Shown here one piece after another: positions 35,066-43,564 of a stretch of 64,000 bases of DNA. The position numbers and the translations under genes are program-made. The DNA is from Nostoc commune NIES-4072 (GTDB lineage: Bacteria; Cyanobacteriota; Cyanobacteriia; Cyanobacteriales; Nostocaceae): contig NZ_BDUD01000001.1 of NCBI RefSeq assembly GCF_003113895.1, positions 4,380,513 to 4,444,512 on the forward strand, in the 5' to 3' direction. The number at the start of each line of letters is the position of its first letter. Positions within the stretch are counted from its first letter, which is position 1. The notes below the pieces were generated by a model. That model was not told the DNA's origin. It searched no databases and saw only the letters and a program-made list of their open reading frames with translations.

Positions 35066-35920
35066 CTACAATAATTCATCTAGTTCATCCGGATTCACGC
35101 CCAACTGACGCAAACGTTCTGCTAATTGTTCCGCTTTTCGTTTGGCTTGAGTAGCTTCTTGTTTAGCTTCTATAGCTTCTTGTTTAGCTTCCCTAGCTTC
35201 TTGTTCAGCAATCATAGCTCGTTCAGTTGCAGCAGCAGCTTCCTCTGCGGGTGCGGGAATTAATTCTCCCGTCAAAGTGAACCACCTCAACCACAACCTT
35301 TCAATATCTCGAAATGAACCTTGCCATAAGCCTAAACTTAAATCTATCTCTGGCATTAGTAGGTATCCATTAGTCAAGTTCATCGGTTCATAATGACCGC
35401 CGACTAACTGAAAAGCCCGAAGTTCATTAGTATAGCGACTAAAAACAACATAGTAAGGAATCCGCAAAATTCGCTCATAAACTTCCCATTTGCTAGGAGG
35501 TTTATCTGCTGCACTTTCTCTTGTTGTGCCTAAATCTTCGTCTTCCGTACCTGGAGATAATAACTCAACAACCACGAAGGGATTTACTGGCTCTTGCCAA
35601 GTTACATAACTTAATCGTAAGTCTTGCCCTTTGTATAATTTTCTTACCCCTACTACACCAAACCAATCTGGGCGCTTATACCACAAAGGATGCTGTAAAT
35701 CATAATAGAGATTAAGGTCAGCCGCACTGTAGACTAGTTCCGGATTCCAGTTAATCGGCTGAAAAGTTAAGTATAAAAGTAAGGGTTGTAAAAAGTGAAA
35801 ATCGTCTGGCAAGCCTGGTTCCTCTGGGTTATCACTTGGTAAATCATACATCGTTGGTAGTGTTTCCCAAGGAGGAAGCGGCGGGTCAGATTGGCGAATA
35901 TAGTGAGGAGAAGAAGTCAT
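35066..35920 (-). CDS. Uma2 family PD-(D/E)XK nuclease-fold protein with coiled-coil tail
   Basis: 284 residues. The Uma2 (DUF820) core spans about 45-215 with PDWFGVVGV, VVELLSPGTED and YERILRIPYYVVF: conserved Asp, Glu and Lys-like positions of the restriction-endonuclease fold. The C-terminal 70 residues are repetitive helical coiled coil (EAREAKQEAIEAKQEATQAK) ending LGVNPDELDELL. Uma2 genes are hugely expanded in cyanobacteria and their role is not known; a nuclease activity is inferred only from the fold. A second member lies at 37210. Confidence 0.85.
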   Translation of the reverse strand: MTSSPHYIRQSDPPLPPWETLPTMYDLPSDNPEEPGLPDDFHFLQPLLLYLTFQPINWNPELVYSAADLNLYYDLQHPLWYKRPDWFGVVGVRKLYKGQDLRLSYVTWQEPVNPFVVVELLSPGTEDEDLGTTRESAADKPPSKWEVYERILRIPYYVVFSRYTNELRAFQLVGGHYEPMNLTNGYLLMPEIDLSLGLWQGSFRDIERLWLRWFTLTGELIPAPAEEAAAATERAMIAEQEAREAKQEAIEAKQEATQAKRKAEQLAERLRQLGVNPDELDELL

Positions 35921-35964
35921 AGTAAAAATTGGGTTTAATATTTTTCGGCTATTATTTTTATTGA

Positions 35965-36444
35965 TTACTTTGCCCTTGGATCTTCATTAGGAGGATGTAA
36001 GCCAGCTTGAATCCAAAAACCTCGCGCACTCAGAATAGAGTCATTTTCTGGATAGCGTTCGTCGTTCATATCAAGTCGCTTGCATGTTGCTCTACCAGTG
36101 GCGGTAACTCCAATAATTGTCTTACCATTTGCTGACCAAAGAAAAATTGTCTTACCATTTGCTGACCAAAGAAAATGCTCTGACCAAATTTGTTGACGAG
36201 GATTAAATAGGGGTACTATTGCTTTAGTCTCTGAGTCATATCCAGCGACAAAGTTGTAGCGATGTTCATTACAACGACGACAAGCCAAGGCTAAATTATT
36301 AAGTTCATCAGAACCACCAATAGACTTTGGTATCAAATGGTCTACTGTAAATATTGTAGTGGAAATGCGTTCTGGAGAATGGCAATATTCGCACAGATAA
36401 TTTGCGCGTTTACGGACAATTTCTTTAGTAGCATCATCAATCAT
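35965..36444 (-). CDS. HNH endonuclease with internal 30-bp tandem duplication
   Basis: 159 residues. The HNH core has zinc-binding LCEYC, DHLIPKS (the first catalytic His) and ACRRCNEHR. A FLWSANGKTI segment occurs twice in succession, encoded by 30-bp direct repeats at 36115-36144 and 36145-36174, so the protein is 10 residues longer than a parent without it. It overlaps the preceding small gene (36437-36673) by 8 bp, which suggests translational coupling. HNH proteins cut DNA; a role in restriction or mobility is possible but not shown. Confidence 0.85.
   Translation of the reverse strand: MIDDATKEIVRKRANYLCEYCHSPERISTTIFTVDHLIPKSIGGSDELNNLALACRRCNEHRYNFVAGYDSETKAIVPLFNPRQQIWSEHFLWSANGKTIFLWSANGKTIIGVTATGRATCKRLDMNDERYPENDSILSARGFWIQAGLHPPNEDPRAK
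36115..36174. repeat. 30-bp exact tandem duplication inside HNH gene
   Basis: Two adjacent identical units (aattgtcttaccatttgctg and ten more bases each). The identity suggests a recent event. Confidence 0.9.
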
Positions 36445-36673
36445 TGTGTTGAGCTACTAACATCGCATTTATATGGGTAAAAATCCTATCTAGTTCTGCA
36501 ATCTCTTCAAGTTCGATAATTTCTTCTGGAGTTAGTAAATCAACTTTTTTGCGTTCTAAAAGTTCTTCCATCCGTGCTTGCAGTTCATCATTAAATTTGA
36601 ATAGGTGAAACTTATCCAGCTTTTCTATTCTGATACTGCGGATTAAGGATGAAGGTCTAGCAATTGCAGTCAT
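36437..36673 (-). CDS. Small partner protein of the HNH gene
   Basis: 78 residues from ATG 36673 (MTAIARPSSLIRSIRIEKL); an upstream start adds 9 residues. It has a short N-terminal strand (IRSIRIEKLDKFHLF) and a charged helical middle (ELQARMEELLERKKVDLLTPEEI) with EELEEIAELDRIF. It overlaps the HNH start by 8 bp and lies on the same strand, a fixed pair arrangement. No known domain; it might be an antitoxin-like or regulatory partner, but that is guesswork. Confidence 0.7.
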   Translation of the reverse strand: MTAIARPSSLIRSIRIEKLDKFHLFKFNDELQARMEELLERKKVDLLTPEEIIELEEIAELDRIFTHINAMLVAQHND

Positions 36674-36730
36674 TATACTGAGGGCGATACAATTTATCAA
36701 TATTGTGTTTCTATTGTAGTGTTTTAATAG

Positions 36731-36924
36731 CTATGAACATTGATATTACTTGGTTTTAAATCCCGATGTAGTAATCCAGGATTTGTTCTCTGAGGGTTTT
36801 GATGACTCGCAATTCACCTCGTCGATTTTTTGCTAGATAGGTAATGCCAATTCCACCTTCACCCAATTTTCTCTCGATTATGTAGCGATCGCCAAATAAC
36901 TGCTGCCCTGGATTCCACGCCATA
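36731..36924 (-). pseudogene. Ser/Thr protein kinase relic with internal deletion
   Basis: On the minus strand, [33 protein letters not shown] and KTLREQIL match the N-lobe of the kinase at 31798 ([24 protein letters not shown]). The sequence then jumps, after a frame change, to [11 protein letters not shown], the catalytic loop. About 85 residues between the N-lobe and HRD are missing and the rest of the gene is absent. This is a deletion-bearing remnant, not a gene. Confidence 0.85.
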
Positions 36925-37053
36925 GATAAAAACCGTAGTTTTATTGGTATTTATTTTGGCACACACAAAACTCTGTCTTGTGTCGATAAAGATTTAAGGT
37001 GCTGCTGATGCAGCCTAAAATAAGCAGTGTATTCAATCGTAATAAACTTATGG

Positions 37054-37081
37054 TGTAGGCGTAGCCCGTCGTAGACATCGC
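37054..37081 (-). repeat. Small dispersed repeat copy
   Basis: The minus strand reads gcgatgtctacgacgggc and so on, one base short of the full CGC end. It lies in the 285-bp gap after the kinase relic. A hairpin (atccccgac/gccggggat, imperfect) follows at 37149-37178. Confidence 0.65.
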
Positions 37082-37209
37082 AGTTGTTAAACCCTCGTCT
37101 TACCTAACAACTGCTATTCAGCCCTACTTAATCATTTGTGAGAAATAAGATCCCCGACTTGTCAAAGAAGCCGGGGATCAGTGGCTTTTAATTTTTCCTA
37201 AAACATTCA

Positions 37210-37959
37210 TCACACTTCTGGCTCAATTCCCGCCGCCCGCAATTGTGCTGTTAGTCGTTCAGCGCGTTGGCGTTCTTGTTCGGCGCGTTGGCGTTCCTGT
37301 TCGGCACGCTGGCGTTCCTGTTCGGCTAACTCGGAACCCCAAGGTAAAAGGTTTCCTTGTTCATCCCACCACCGCAACCACTTTCCTGTGCGGTTTTCAC
37401 GAGTACCTTGCCACACCCCAAGGTAAAGATTCATTTCTGCTATCCAGTAGCGTTGATTTTCATCAGGCTCTTGCAAAATGTACTGTTCTGTGTTGTGTAA
37501 GCGATACATTTCGATACTGCCGCTATCTGGCTCAAAGATGATGTAGTTTGGTACTTTTAAGATGCGCTCGTAGAAAAACCATTTCCCTGGGGGATATGTC
37601 GCTTTGATAGAATATTCTGTCTCCTGTGTATCGGAAATAAATTCCATTACAATTACGGGAATTTCACCTTGTAGTTGAGGGGTATAACTGCGTGTTACTT
37701 CTTCTCTACTAACATTAATTTTGGCAATAAAAGCCCAATCAGGGGCTTTAATGACCATTTTGTTGTTTAGGGTGGCACAAATACCGTAATTAGTTGTTGT
37801 TAGAGTATTAGTTGAAATTTTTCCGACTAATTGTAGGCTTTCCGTGAGTGCAGCAGCTAAAGCTGGTTGATTGATGTTGTCCACTGGATCATCTGGGAGT
37901 TTGTAATCATCGGGTAGTTTTTCCCAAGTGATTTGGTAGTCTTGGGTGAGGGTTGTCAT
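37210..37959 (-). CDS. Uma2 family PD-(D/E)XK nuclease-fold protein
   Basis: 249 residues from ATG 37959 (MTTLTQDYQITWEKL). A longer frame to 38091 would translate the heptamer repeat and is rejected. The Uma2 core includes PDWAFIAKI, VIVMEFISDTQ and KWFFYERILKVPNYIIFEP, then the C-terminal WLRWWDEQGNLLPWG. The tail is a heptad-like run AEQERQR repeated, ending RAERLTAQLRAAGIEPEV, resembling the tail of the gene at 35066. The reading frame may be read in an operon with radA upstream, but they are separated by repeat DNA. Function unknown. Confidence 0.85.
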   Translation of the reverse strand: MTTLTQDYQITWEKLPDDYKLPDDPVDNINQPALAAALTESLQLVGKISTNTLTTTNYGICATLNNKMVIKAPDWAFIAKINVSREEVTRSYTPQLQGEIPVIVMEFISDTQETEYSIKATYPPGKWFFYERILKVPNYIIFEPDSGSIEMYRLHNTEQYILQEPDENQRYWIAEMNLYLGVWQGTRENRTGKWLRWWDEQGNLLPWGSELAEQERQRAEQERQRAEQERQRAERLTAQLRAAGIEPEV

Positions 37960-37977
37960 AGTGGGTTTTCCTTTGGA

Positions 37978-38070
37978 ATTGGGCATTGGGCATTGGGCAT
38001 TGGGCATTGGGCATTGGGCATTAGTTATTAATTCTTCTCCCCCTACTCGCTCATCTTCCCAGTACCCAGT
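37978..38070. repeat. Composite heptamer/C-rich repeat
   Basis: Six attgggc heptamers, linker tagttattaattcttct, then a C/T-rich tract. It sits between radA and the Uma2 gene on the minus-strand transcript. Confidence 0.85.
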
Positions 38071-38077
38071 CCCAGAA

Positions 38078-39604
38078 TTACTCATCTTCATCAGGTTCTA
38101 AATCGTCTGCTGTCAATTCCTGATGCGGGATGGCGGCGATAATCGCATCTATTACTTTAGATACTGGTAATATTTCAATATTTAAGTCAGGAAATTTTGT
38201 CCCTTTTGGCACGATCGCTCTTTTAAATCCCAACTTAGCTGCTTCTTTCAACCGCAATTCCATTTGGGAAACCGATCGCACTTGTCCACCTAAGCCAACT
38301 TCACCGATTAATACTGTACCTGGATCGACGATGCGATCGCGGAAACTAGCTACAATTGCGATCGCAATTCCCAAATCTACCGCAGGTTCTTCCACATTCA
38401 ACCCACCCGCAGAAGCAACGTAAGAATCCAATTTCGACATGGGAATTCCCACCCGTTTTTCTAAGACGGCAAGAATTTGCACTAAGCGGTTGTAATCTAC
38501 GCCAGTACCAGCACGACGGGGTGAGGGATAGCTGGTGGGACTCACCAAAGCTTGCAATTCTACAACTATCGGGCGAGTGCCTTCGCAAGCAACGACAATG
38601 GCAGTACCAGGTGCAGGATCATCACGGTTGCCTAAAAATAGCTCTGAGGGGTTGGCAACTTCCCGCAGTCCATCTGTCACCATTTCAAAGATGCCGATTT
38701 CGTGAGTTGCCCCAAAACGGTTTTTCACTGTCCGTAATAACCGATGGGAGGCAAAGCGATCGCCTTCAAAATACAACACAGTATCCACTAAATGTTCTAA
38801 AACTTTTGGCCCTGCGATCGCTCCTTCTTTGGTAACGTGTCCCACAATCAGCATAGTGACATCTTCGTGCTTTGCCACCTTCATCAATGCTGCCGTACAT
38901 TCCCGTACCTGAGCTACTGAACCTGGTGCAGAAGTCAGCGCTGGAAAAAACACTGTTTGGATACTATCAATCACCGCCACGTTAGGCTTTAAAGAGTCTA
39001 TTTCCCGTAAAATTTCTTCTAAATCTGTTTCTGGTAGTACATATAAATCTGCACCTATACTGTCAGGGTCTATGGGAAGTGTCGCATCTACTACCACAGT
39101 GGTATTCTCATCATTAACCACATTTACACTTTTTGATACTCCTAAACGAGAAGCTCGTAATTTTACTTGCTGTCCCGATTCTTCACCAGTTACGTAAAGG
39201 ATGCGATATTTCTGTGCTAATTGATTTGATACTTGCAACAATAAAGTCGATTTACCAATACCTGGATCGCCACCAATCAGCACCATAGAGCCAGGGACAA
39301 CCCCGCCACCAAGCACTCGATCCAATTCTCCATAACCAGACTCCCACCGGGCAATTTGGCGATCGGTAATTTGGTTAAATGTTAAAGAGGCTCGCGCTTT
39401 AGCTGGTTTAGCCTGAGATTTGCCATTAGTTTGAGTTGATTGCCAACCACTCACTCCTCCCCGACTGGGTACATCTACTGAGGATTGAATAGAAATTTGT
39501 TCTTCTAGAGAGTTGTAAGTGCCACAAGCAGGACATTTACCAAACCATTGGGGCGATTCTGCTCCACATTCATTACACACAAAAAAGGTTTTTGCCTTTG
39601 CCAT
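38078..39604 (-). CDS. radA: DNA repair protein RadA
   Basis: 508 residues. RadA (Sms) helps branch migration and processing of recombination intermediates. The N-terminal C4 zinc finger (CNECG...CPACG, 10-28) is followed by a RecA-like ATPase with Walker A GGDPGIGKSTLL, the RadA KNRFG motif, and a Lon-like C-terminal domain (about 350-490) containing LNVEEPAVDLGIA and GEVGLGGQVR. A length of about 450-510 residues is normal. It is convergent with no gene; the upstream region is AT-rich (39605-39765) and shared with the divergent rpaB. Confidence 0.97.
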   Translation of the reverse strand: MAKAKTFFVCNECGAESPQWFGKCPACGTYNSLEEQISIQSSVDVPSRGGVSGWQSTQTNGKSQAKPAKARASLTFNQITDRQIARWESGYGELDRVLGGGVVPGSMVLIGGDPGIGKSTLLLQVSNQLAQKYRILYVTGEESGQQVKLRASRLGVSKSVNVVNDENTTVVVDATLPIDPDSIGADLYVLPETDLEEILREIDSLKPNVAVIDSIQTVFFPALTSAPGSVAQVRECTAALMKVAKHEDVTMLIVGHVTKEGAIAGPKVLEHLVDTVLYFEGDRFASHRLLRTVKNRFGATHEIGIFEMVTDGLREVANPSELFLGNRDDPAPGTAIVVACEGTRPIVVELQALVSPTSYPSPRRAGTGVDYNRLVQILAVLEKRVGIPMSKLDSYVASAGGLNVEEPAVDLGIAIAIVASFRDRIVDPGTVLIGEVGLGGQVRSVSQMELRLKEAAKLGFKRAIVPKGTKFPDLNIEILPVSKVIDAIIAAIPHQELTADDLEPDEDE

Positions 39605-39774
39605 TCTTAAATCTTATTAAATAATCTTAATATTTACTTAATTCTTGAAAAAAACTAAAAACTAATAATAGTAGTATTTAGAGCTTTTTCCAAATCAATT
39701 GATGGAATGATATCTTAATATTATGGTATTAAAAATTAATCATGTAAATTTTTAGTGAAGGAGCGTTGAGAAAC

Positions 39775-40503
39775 TTGGAAAGCCATAAAGAAAAAATCTT
39801 GGTGGTAGACGACGAAGCCAGCATTCGCCGGATTTTGGAAACGCGCCTTTCCATGATTGGCTACGATGTAGTAACGGCTGGCGACGGGGAAGAAGCATTA
39901 GATATTTTTCGCAAAACTGATCCTGATCTAGTAGTTTTAGATGTAATGATGCCAAAGCTAGACGGCTATGGTGTATGTCAAGAATTACGAAAAGAATCAG
40001 ATGTCCCTATTATTATGCTAACAGCCTTGGGGGATGTGGCCGATCGCATCACCGGTCTAGAATTGGGTGCTGATGACTACGTAGTTAAACCATTTTCCCC
40101 CAAAGAGTTAGAAGCTCGAATTCGCTCGGTATTGCGGCGGGTAGATAAAAACGGTGCTTCTGGCATTCCCAGTTCTGGAGTAATCCATGTCGCTAACATC
40201 AAAATCGATACGAATAAGCGTCAAGTTTACAAAGGCGATGAGCGGATTCGATTGACCGGCATGGAGTTCAGCTTACTAGAGTTGTTAGTCAGTCGCTCTG
40301 GAGAAGCTTTTTCTCGTTCGGAAATTTTGCAGGAAGTTTGGGGTTACACACCAGAGCGCCATGTTGATACCCGCGTAGTGGATGTGCATATATCCCGTCT
40401 GCGGGCAAAATTAGAAGATGATCCTAGCAACCCAGAATTGATTCTTACAGCCCGAGGTACTGGTTATCTTTTCCAGCGAATTATTGAACCAGGGGAGGAG
40501 TGA
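39775..40503 (+). CDS. rpaB: Response regulator RpaB (OmpR family)
   Basis: 243 residues if TTG 39775 (reads as [14 protein letters not shown]) is used; TTG 39766 is an alternative with GAAGGAG 2 nt upstream. The receiver domain (1-120) has Asp-Asp in VVDDEAS, phospho-Asp in VVLDVMMP, Thr in MLTAL and Lys in YVVKPF. A winged-helix domain (about 140-235) follows with [12 protein letters not shown]. RpaB (Ycf27) is an essential cyanobacterial regulator of photosystem and high-light genes that pairs with the kinase NblS. The kinase gene is not in this window. The 3' flank is a composite repeat before the next gene. Confidence 0.95.
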   Translation: MESHKEKILVVDDEASIRRILETRLSMIGYDVVTAGDGEEALDIFRKTDPDLVVLDVMMPKLDGYGVCQELRKESDVPIIMLTALGDVADRITGLELGADDYVVKPFSPKELEARIRSVLRRVDKNGASGIPSSGVIHVANIKIDTNKRQVYKGDERIRLTGMEFSLLELLVSRSGEAFSRSEILQEVWGYTPERHVDTRVVDVHISRLRAKLEDDPSNPELILTARGTGYLFQRIIEPGEE

Positions 40504-40640
40504 GGAGATGAGGCAGGGGGGAGGGGGAGCAGGGGAAGCAGGGGGAGAAGAACTATTAATTATTGTCCAATGCCCAATGCCCAATGCCCAATGCCCAATG
40601 CCCAATGCCCAATGCCCAATGCCCAATGCCCAATGACTAA
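40504..40640. repeat. Composite repeat in reverse orientation
   Basis: A G-rich tract (gagcaggggaagcaggggg), linker aactattaattattgtcc, then ten caatgccc heptamers. It fills the rpaB to CCB gap and ends 13 bp before the next ATG. Confidence 0.85.
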
Positions 40641-40646
40641 TGACTA

Positions 40647-41285
40647 ATGACCAAACCTGATCCTAATCGAATTTTGCGGCGTCTACCCATTGTCGTGGGT
40701 GGGCTAGGCGCTGTACTTTTGCTGATTAACCGTTTATTGACACCAGAACTAACCCAATCTCAATCGCGTGGTGATGTGGTGGGTGTGATTTTGAGTGCAG
40801 TGTTAATTTTGACGGGTTTAATTTGGCAGCAAGTTCAGCCGCGATCGCCTGATACTGTAGAACTAATTGGTGAAGTTGGTTTTGTACTAGCAGCAGATTT
40901 ACCTGAAGCCGTGAAAACAGAGCTAGCCTGGGCATCTCATTTATTGTTGACCAATACAGTAACGCGATCGCTGGTGGTTTATTATCAAGGTAAAGTTTTG
41001 TTGCGTCGTGGGATTCTGGGTACTAAAGCTGAGGTTGTACCAGGAGTAATTTTAAAACAGGTACTCGAAAAACAAAAGCCGATTTATCTAGTTGCGCTAA
41101 AAGTATATCCAGGTAGGCTTGAATTTGATTATTTACCAGAAAATACTCAAGGTGTAATTTGTCAACCTATTGGTAAGCAAGGCGCTCTAATTTTAGGCGC
41201 TAATGCTCCTCGCAGTTACACCAAACAAGATGAAAACTGGATTGCCGCAATTGCTGATAAACTAGCCGTTACTCTTGGCTCTTAG
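40647..41285 (+). CDS. Complex C assembly factor (CCB2/CCB4 family)
   Basis: 212 residues. Two hydrophobic segments near the N-terminus (about 13-30 and 43-60) anchor a soluble domain starting [23 protein letters not shown] and ending with [22 protein letters not shown] sequence. The family attaches the heme ci to cytochrome b6 in the cytochrome b6f complex of oxygenic phototrophs. Being immediately after rpaB it could share regulation with it, but 143 bp of repeat separates them. The ATG is in ctaatgacc, with no strong ribosome binding site because the repeat occupies the leader. Confidence 0.85.
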   Translation: MTKPDPNRILRRLPIVVGGLGAVLLLINRLLTPELTQSQSRGDVVGVILSAVLILTGLIWQQVQPRSPDTVELIGEVGFVLAADLPEAVKTELAWASHLLLTNTVTRSLVVYYQGKVLLRRGILGTKAEVVPGVILKQVLEKQKPIYLVALKVYPGRLEFDYLPENTQGVICQPIGKQGALILGANAPRSYTKQDENWIAAIADKLAVTLGS

Positions 41286-41356
41286 GTGATTCCCTAATTT
41301 AGAATTTAATTTAAAATCAGCAATCCAAAATCTAAAATCTAAAATCTAAAATTCAA

Positions 41357-41551
41357 TCACCAAGAAGTCAAAAAATTCCACCCTCCTTTTTCTTCCAGTG
41401 TTTTTCCTTCTTCTTCCGTTTCTTCTGGTGTCTCTAAATTTTTCTGTTGAATCACATTTTCATATTCTCCTGAATCAACCCATTTCAATAACTCGCCAGC
41501 CCGCATAAGTACCCAGGAAAGTCCAGGTTCTGTAGTCCCCACAACCGACAA
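41357..41551 (-). CDS. Small acidic protein of unknown function
   Basis: 64 residues. It contains LSWVLMRAGELLKWVDSGEYE and a Glu/Lys-rich tail ending GGWNFLTSW. The start codon is uncertain (TTG 41551 or an in-frame GTG shortly downstream). The compositional bias and the aromatic end suggest a real cyanobacterial small protein. There is no signal peptide or domain. It is convergent with the CCB gene. Confidence 0.5.
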   Translation of the reverse strand: MSVVGTTEPGLSWVLMRAGELLKWVDSGEYENVIQQKNLETPEETEEEGKTLEEKGGWNFLTSW

Positions 41552-41670
41552 TTACCAAGACGAGCCAAGAACGATATAGAGAGAGATTTTACCAGATTGA
41601 ACTAGAAAATCATATTTGGTTCAGGTTGAAATCTAAGCATTTTTCTCCTTCTCGCCCAGATACAATATGC

Positions 41671-41700
41671 ATTAGGGGCGTACAGTTGTGCGCCCCTAAT
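41671..41700. repeat. 10-bp perfect inverted repeat
   Basis: Arms attaggggcg/cgcccctaat with a 10-nt loop, 22 bp upstream of the DUF456 start. It may be a dispersed palindrome or attenuate the downstream gene. Confidence 0.65.
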
Positions 41701-41721
41701 CGTAAATTTAGAAATTTATCT

Positions 41722-42240
41722 ATGCAAATTATTTATTGGCTATTACTGGCTGTAATGGTTGTGGGTATCATTGGTGCTGTAGTTCCTGCCATTCCTGGTA
41801 GCAGCTTAATCTTAATTGCAATTATCGTCTGGGGAATCGTTAGTAGTTCCTTTGCAGCTATCAAGATTCCCTTAATTGTGACGGTTATAGTTTTACTGCT
41901 GAGTGTTGGAGTGGATTTTTTAGCTAGTTATGTGGGAGCAAAACAAGCTGGAGCGAGCAAGTGGGGGCAAATTGGCGCAATTGTCGGTTTAGTAGTGGGT
42001 TTTTTAGGATTATTACCAACATTGCCTTTTGGTGGCCCACTGTTAGGAATTTTACTAGGCCCGCTTTTGGGAGCAATTATCGGTGAGTATCTTTACCGAC
42101 GTGAATTCGGATTGGCGATTAAAGCGGGTATAGGAATTGTAGTCGGCTCTTTGATTGGAAATTTGATTCAAGGGTTGTTAGCGATCGCCGCAGTTGTAGT
42201 TTTCGTTGCGACAACTTGGCCACAGGTATTTGGCTCTTAG
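41722..42240 (+). CDS. DUF456 membrane protein
   Basis: 172 residues from ATG 41722 (MQIIYWLLLAVMVV). A longer frame to 41626 has no hydrophobic character and crosses the hairpin. Four to five transmembrane helices fill the protein, with the DUF456 glycine-rich pattern IGAVVPAIPGSSL, LGLLPTLPFGGPLLGILLGPLLGA and a final GLLAIAAVVV. Function is unknown; the family occurs across bacteria. Confidence 0.85.
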   Translation: MQIIYWLLLAVMVVGIIGAVVPAIPGSSLILIAIIVWGIVSSSFAAIKIPLIVTVIVLLLSVGVDFLASYVGAKQAGASKWGQIGAIVGLVVGFLGLLPTLPFGGPLLGILLGPLLGAIIGEYLYRREFGLAIKAGIGIVVGSLIGNLIQGLLAIAAVVVFVATTWPQVFGS

Positions 42241-42795
42241 CATTCCAAAGTTCTGACATATTTGAGAAGAGTAATAAATAGCTAGCAGTTAGCTATTTAT
42301 TACAAACATGGAATTTGATAAAAAAGACCATCCATAGTAAACAAATACAGAGGTTTCTCTCCTTGATTCTCCAAGAAGAACCGTTTAACTAAGTATTTGT
42401 AACTAAAAAGATTATATAAGATACACCGATACTCCATTTATCTAAAATATAGTTAAGTAATTATAAGTATATAAAATTCCTATTTTGTTGAGACTATATA
42501 AACAGCCTTTCCTAAAGCCGGAGCTATCGCCAACAATCTAAACCTTACGGGGTCTGAAATATACGAAGTACATATATATAAGAAATTAAAATTTCATGAA
42601 GGATAGTAAGGCCTTAAAGATGTGATGAAGACCACTCAGTAAATATTGCAGGCTCTAAGTCTATGTGATTTTATGGAGATAAGAAATACATTAGGCAAAT
42701 TTCGCTTTCACTGACAGTATTTTCCATAAATTACTGAGATTAAAAGTAAAGCAATTGCTCTGATTTAAGGTTATTACTAGGAGCCTAAAACGATA
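42241..42795. other. Long leader region before PEP-CTERM gene
   Basis: 555 bp without a gene. It starts with a small direct-repeat-like tagctagcagttagctattta near 42280. A GC-richer patch (aagccggagctatcgccaac ... ccttacggggtctg) lies at about 42518-42560 in an AT-rich region. It may be a structured 5' leader, but no known riboswitch could be assigned. Confidence 0.4.
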
Positions 42796-43404
42796 ATGAT
42801 TAATTTTAAATCTAGATTACTAAATGCAACTCTAGCTGTTACTGCTGCCATCCCCTTAGCTACTGCTGGGTTGTTTACCTCTGCTGGTTCTGCACAAGCA
42901 TACACTGGTGGTTTTACGTTTGATGGAAATGGTACTGTAGCCAACATTACTAATACTGGTACAACCTTCGCTCCTAACCCAGGATCAATTGCGTTAGGAG
43001 TCAAACAGGGAGATTTTCTGAGCGATACAAATGGGACTATTTACAGCTTCTCAAATGCCAGCTTACCTTCTAAGTTTATAGATGTTGGTTCTCAAGACAA
43101 TATTAAACTTCTTAGTTTAACTAATCTTCTAACACCAGCATTTACATCAATCTTCGGAGGTACACAGATCAGCTTTAATTTCACGGGAGTGTTTGAGGAT
43201 GGAACTAATGCAATAGGCAACATTGATTTCACAACCTTAAGTACTTTAGCAGATGCAACTAGTGCATACAGTGGTGGTGGAATTTCGGCAAGTTTCAAAG
43301 GTCTTACTGTAACTGCCGTTCCCGAACCAGCTGCATTATTAGGCTTGGGTGCAGTAGGTGCAGTAATGGCTATGTCTCGCCGCCGCAAAAGTTTCGCTCA
43401 ATAG
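42796..43404 (+). CDS. PEP-CTERM exported protein
   Basis: 202 residues. The signal peptide (1-33) ends in AQAYT. The mature protein is Gly/Ser/Thr/Asn-rich with beta-type sequence. The C-terminus VPEPAALLGLGAVGAVMAM then RRRKS is the PEP-CTERM sorting signal, cleaved by exosortase. Such proteins are exported and are thought to attach to extracellular polysaccharide; no exosortase gene is in this window. The RBS is agg in ctaggagcc at about 42778-42786. A dead relative is the tail at 9913. Confidence 0.88.
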   Translation: MINFKSRLLNATLAVTAAIPLATAGLFTSAGSAQAYTGGFTFDGNGTVANITNTGTTFAPNPGSIALGVKQGDFLSDTNGTIYSFSNASLPSKFIDVGSQDNIKLLSLTNLLTPAFTSIFGGTQISFNFTGVFEDGTNAIGNIDFTTLSTLADATSAYSGGGISASFKGLTVTAVPEPAALLGLGAVGAVMAMSRRRKSFAQ

Positions 43405-43564
43405 ACCTAATTCTAAATATAAAAAAGTTACTTTTAGCAACTAAAAATAACTCTAATTTATCAATTCGATTTGCTTGGAATGTAAAATTTCTCCAACCAG
43501 GTCGAATTTTGTCTTTTGTCACACAAATCTATTTAAAGTCCAATTTTATTAATCTGAGATAGAC

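Noticed and set aside
37960..38091. N-terminal extension of the Uma2 protein
   Set aside because: The extra residues ([14 protein letters not shown] type) are encoded by the heptamer repeat upstream of the real ATG.
38130..38835. Open frames opposite radA
   Set aside because: They overlap radA completely, which has all its motifs.
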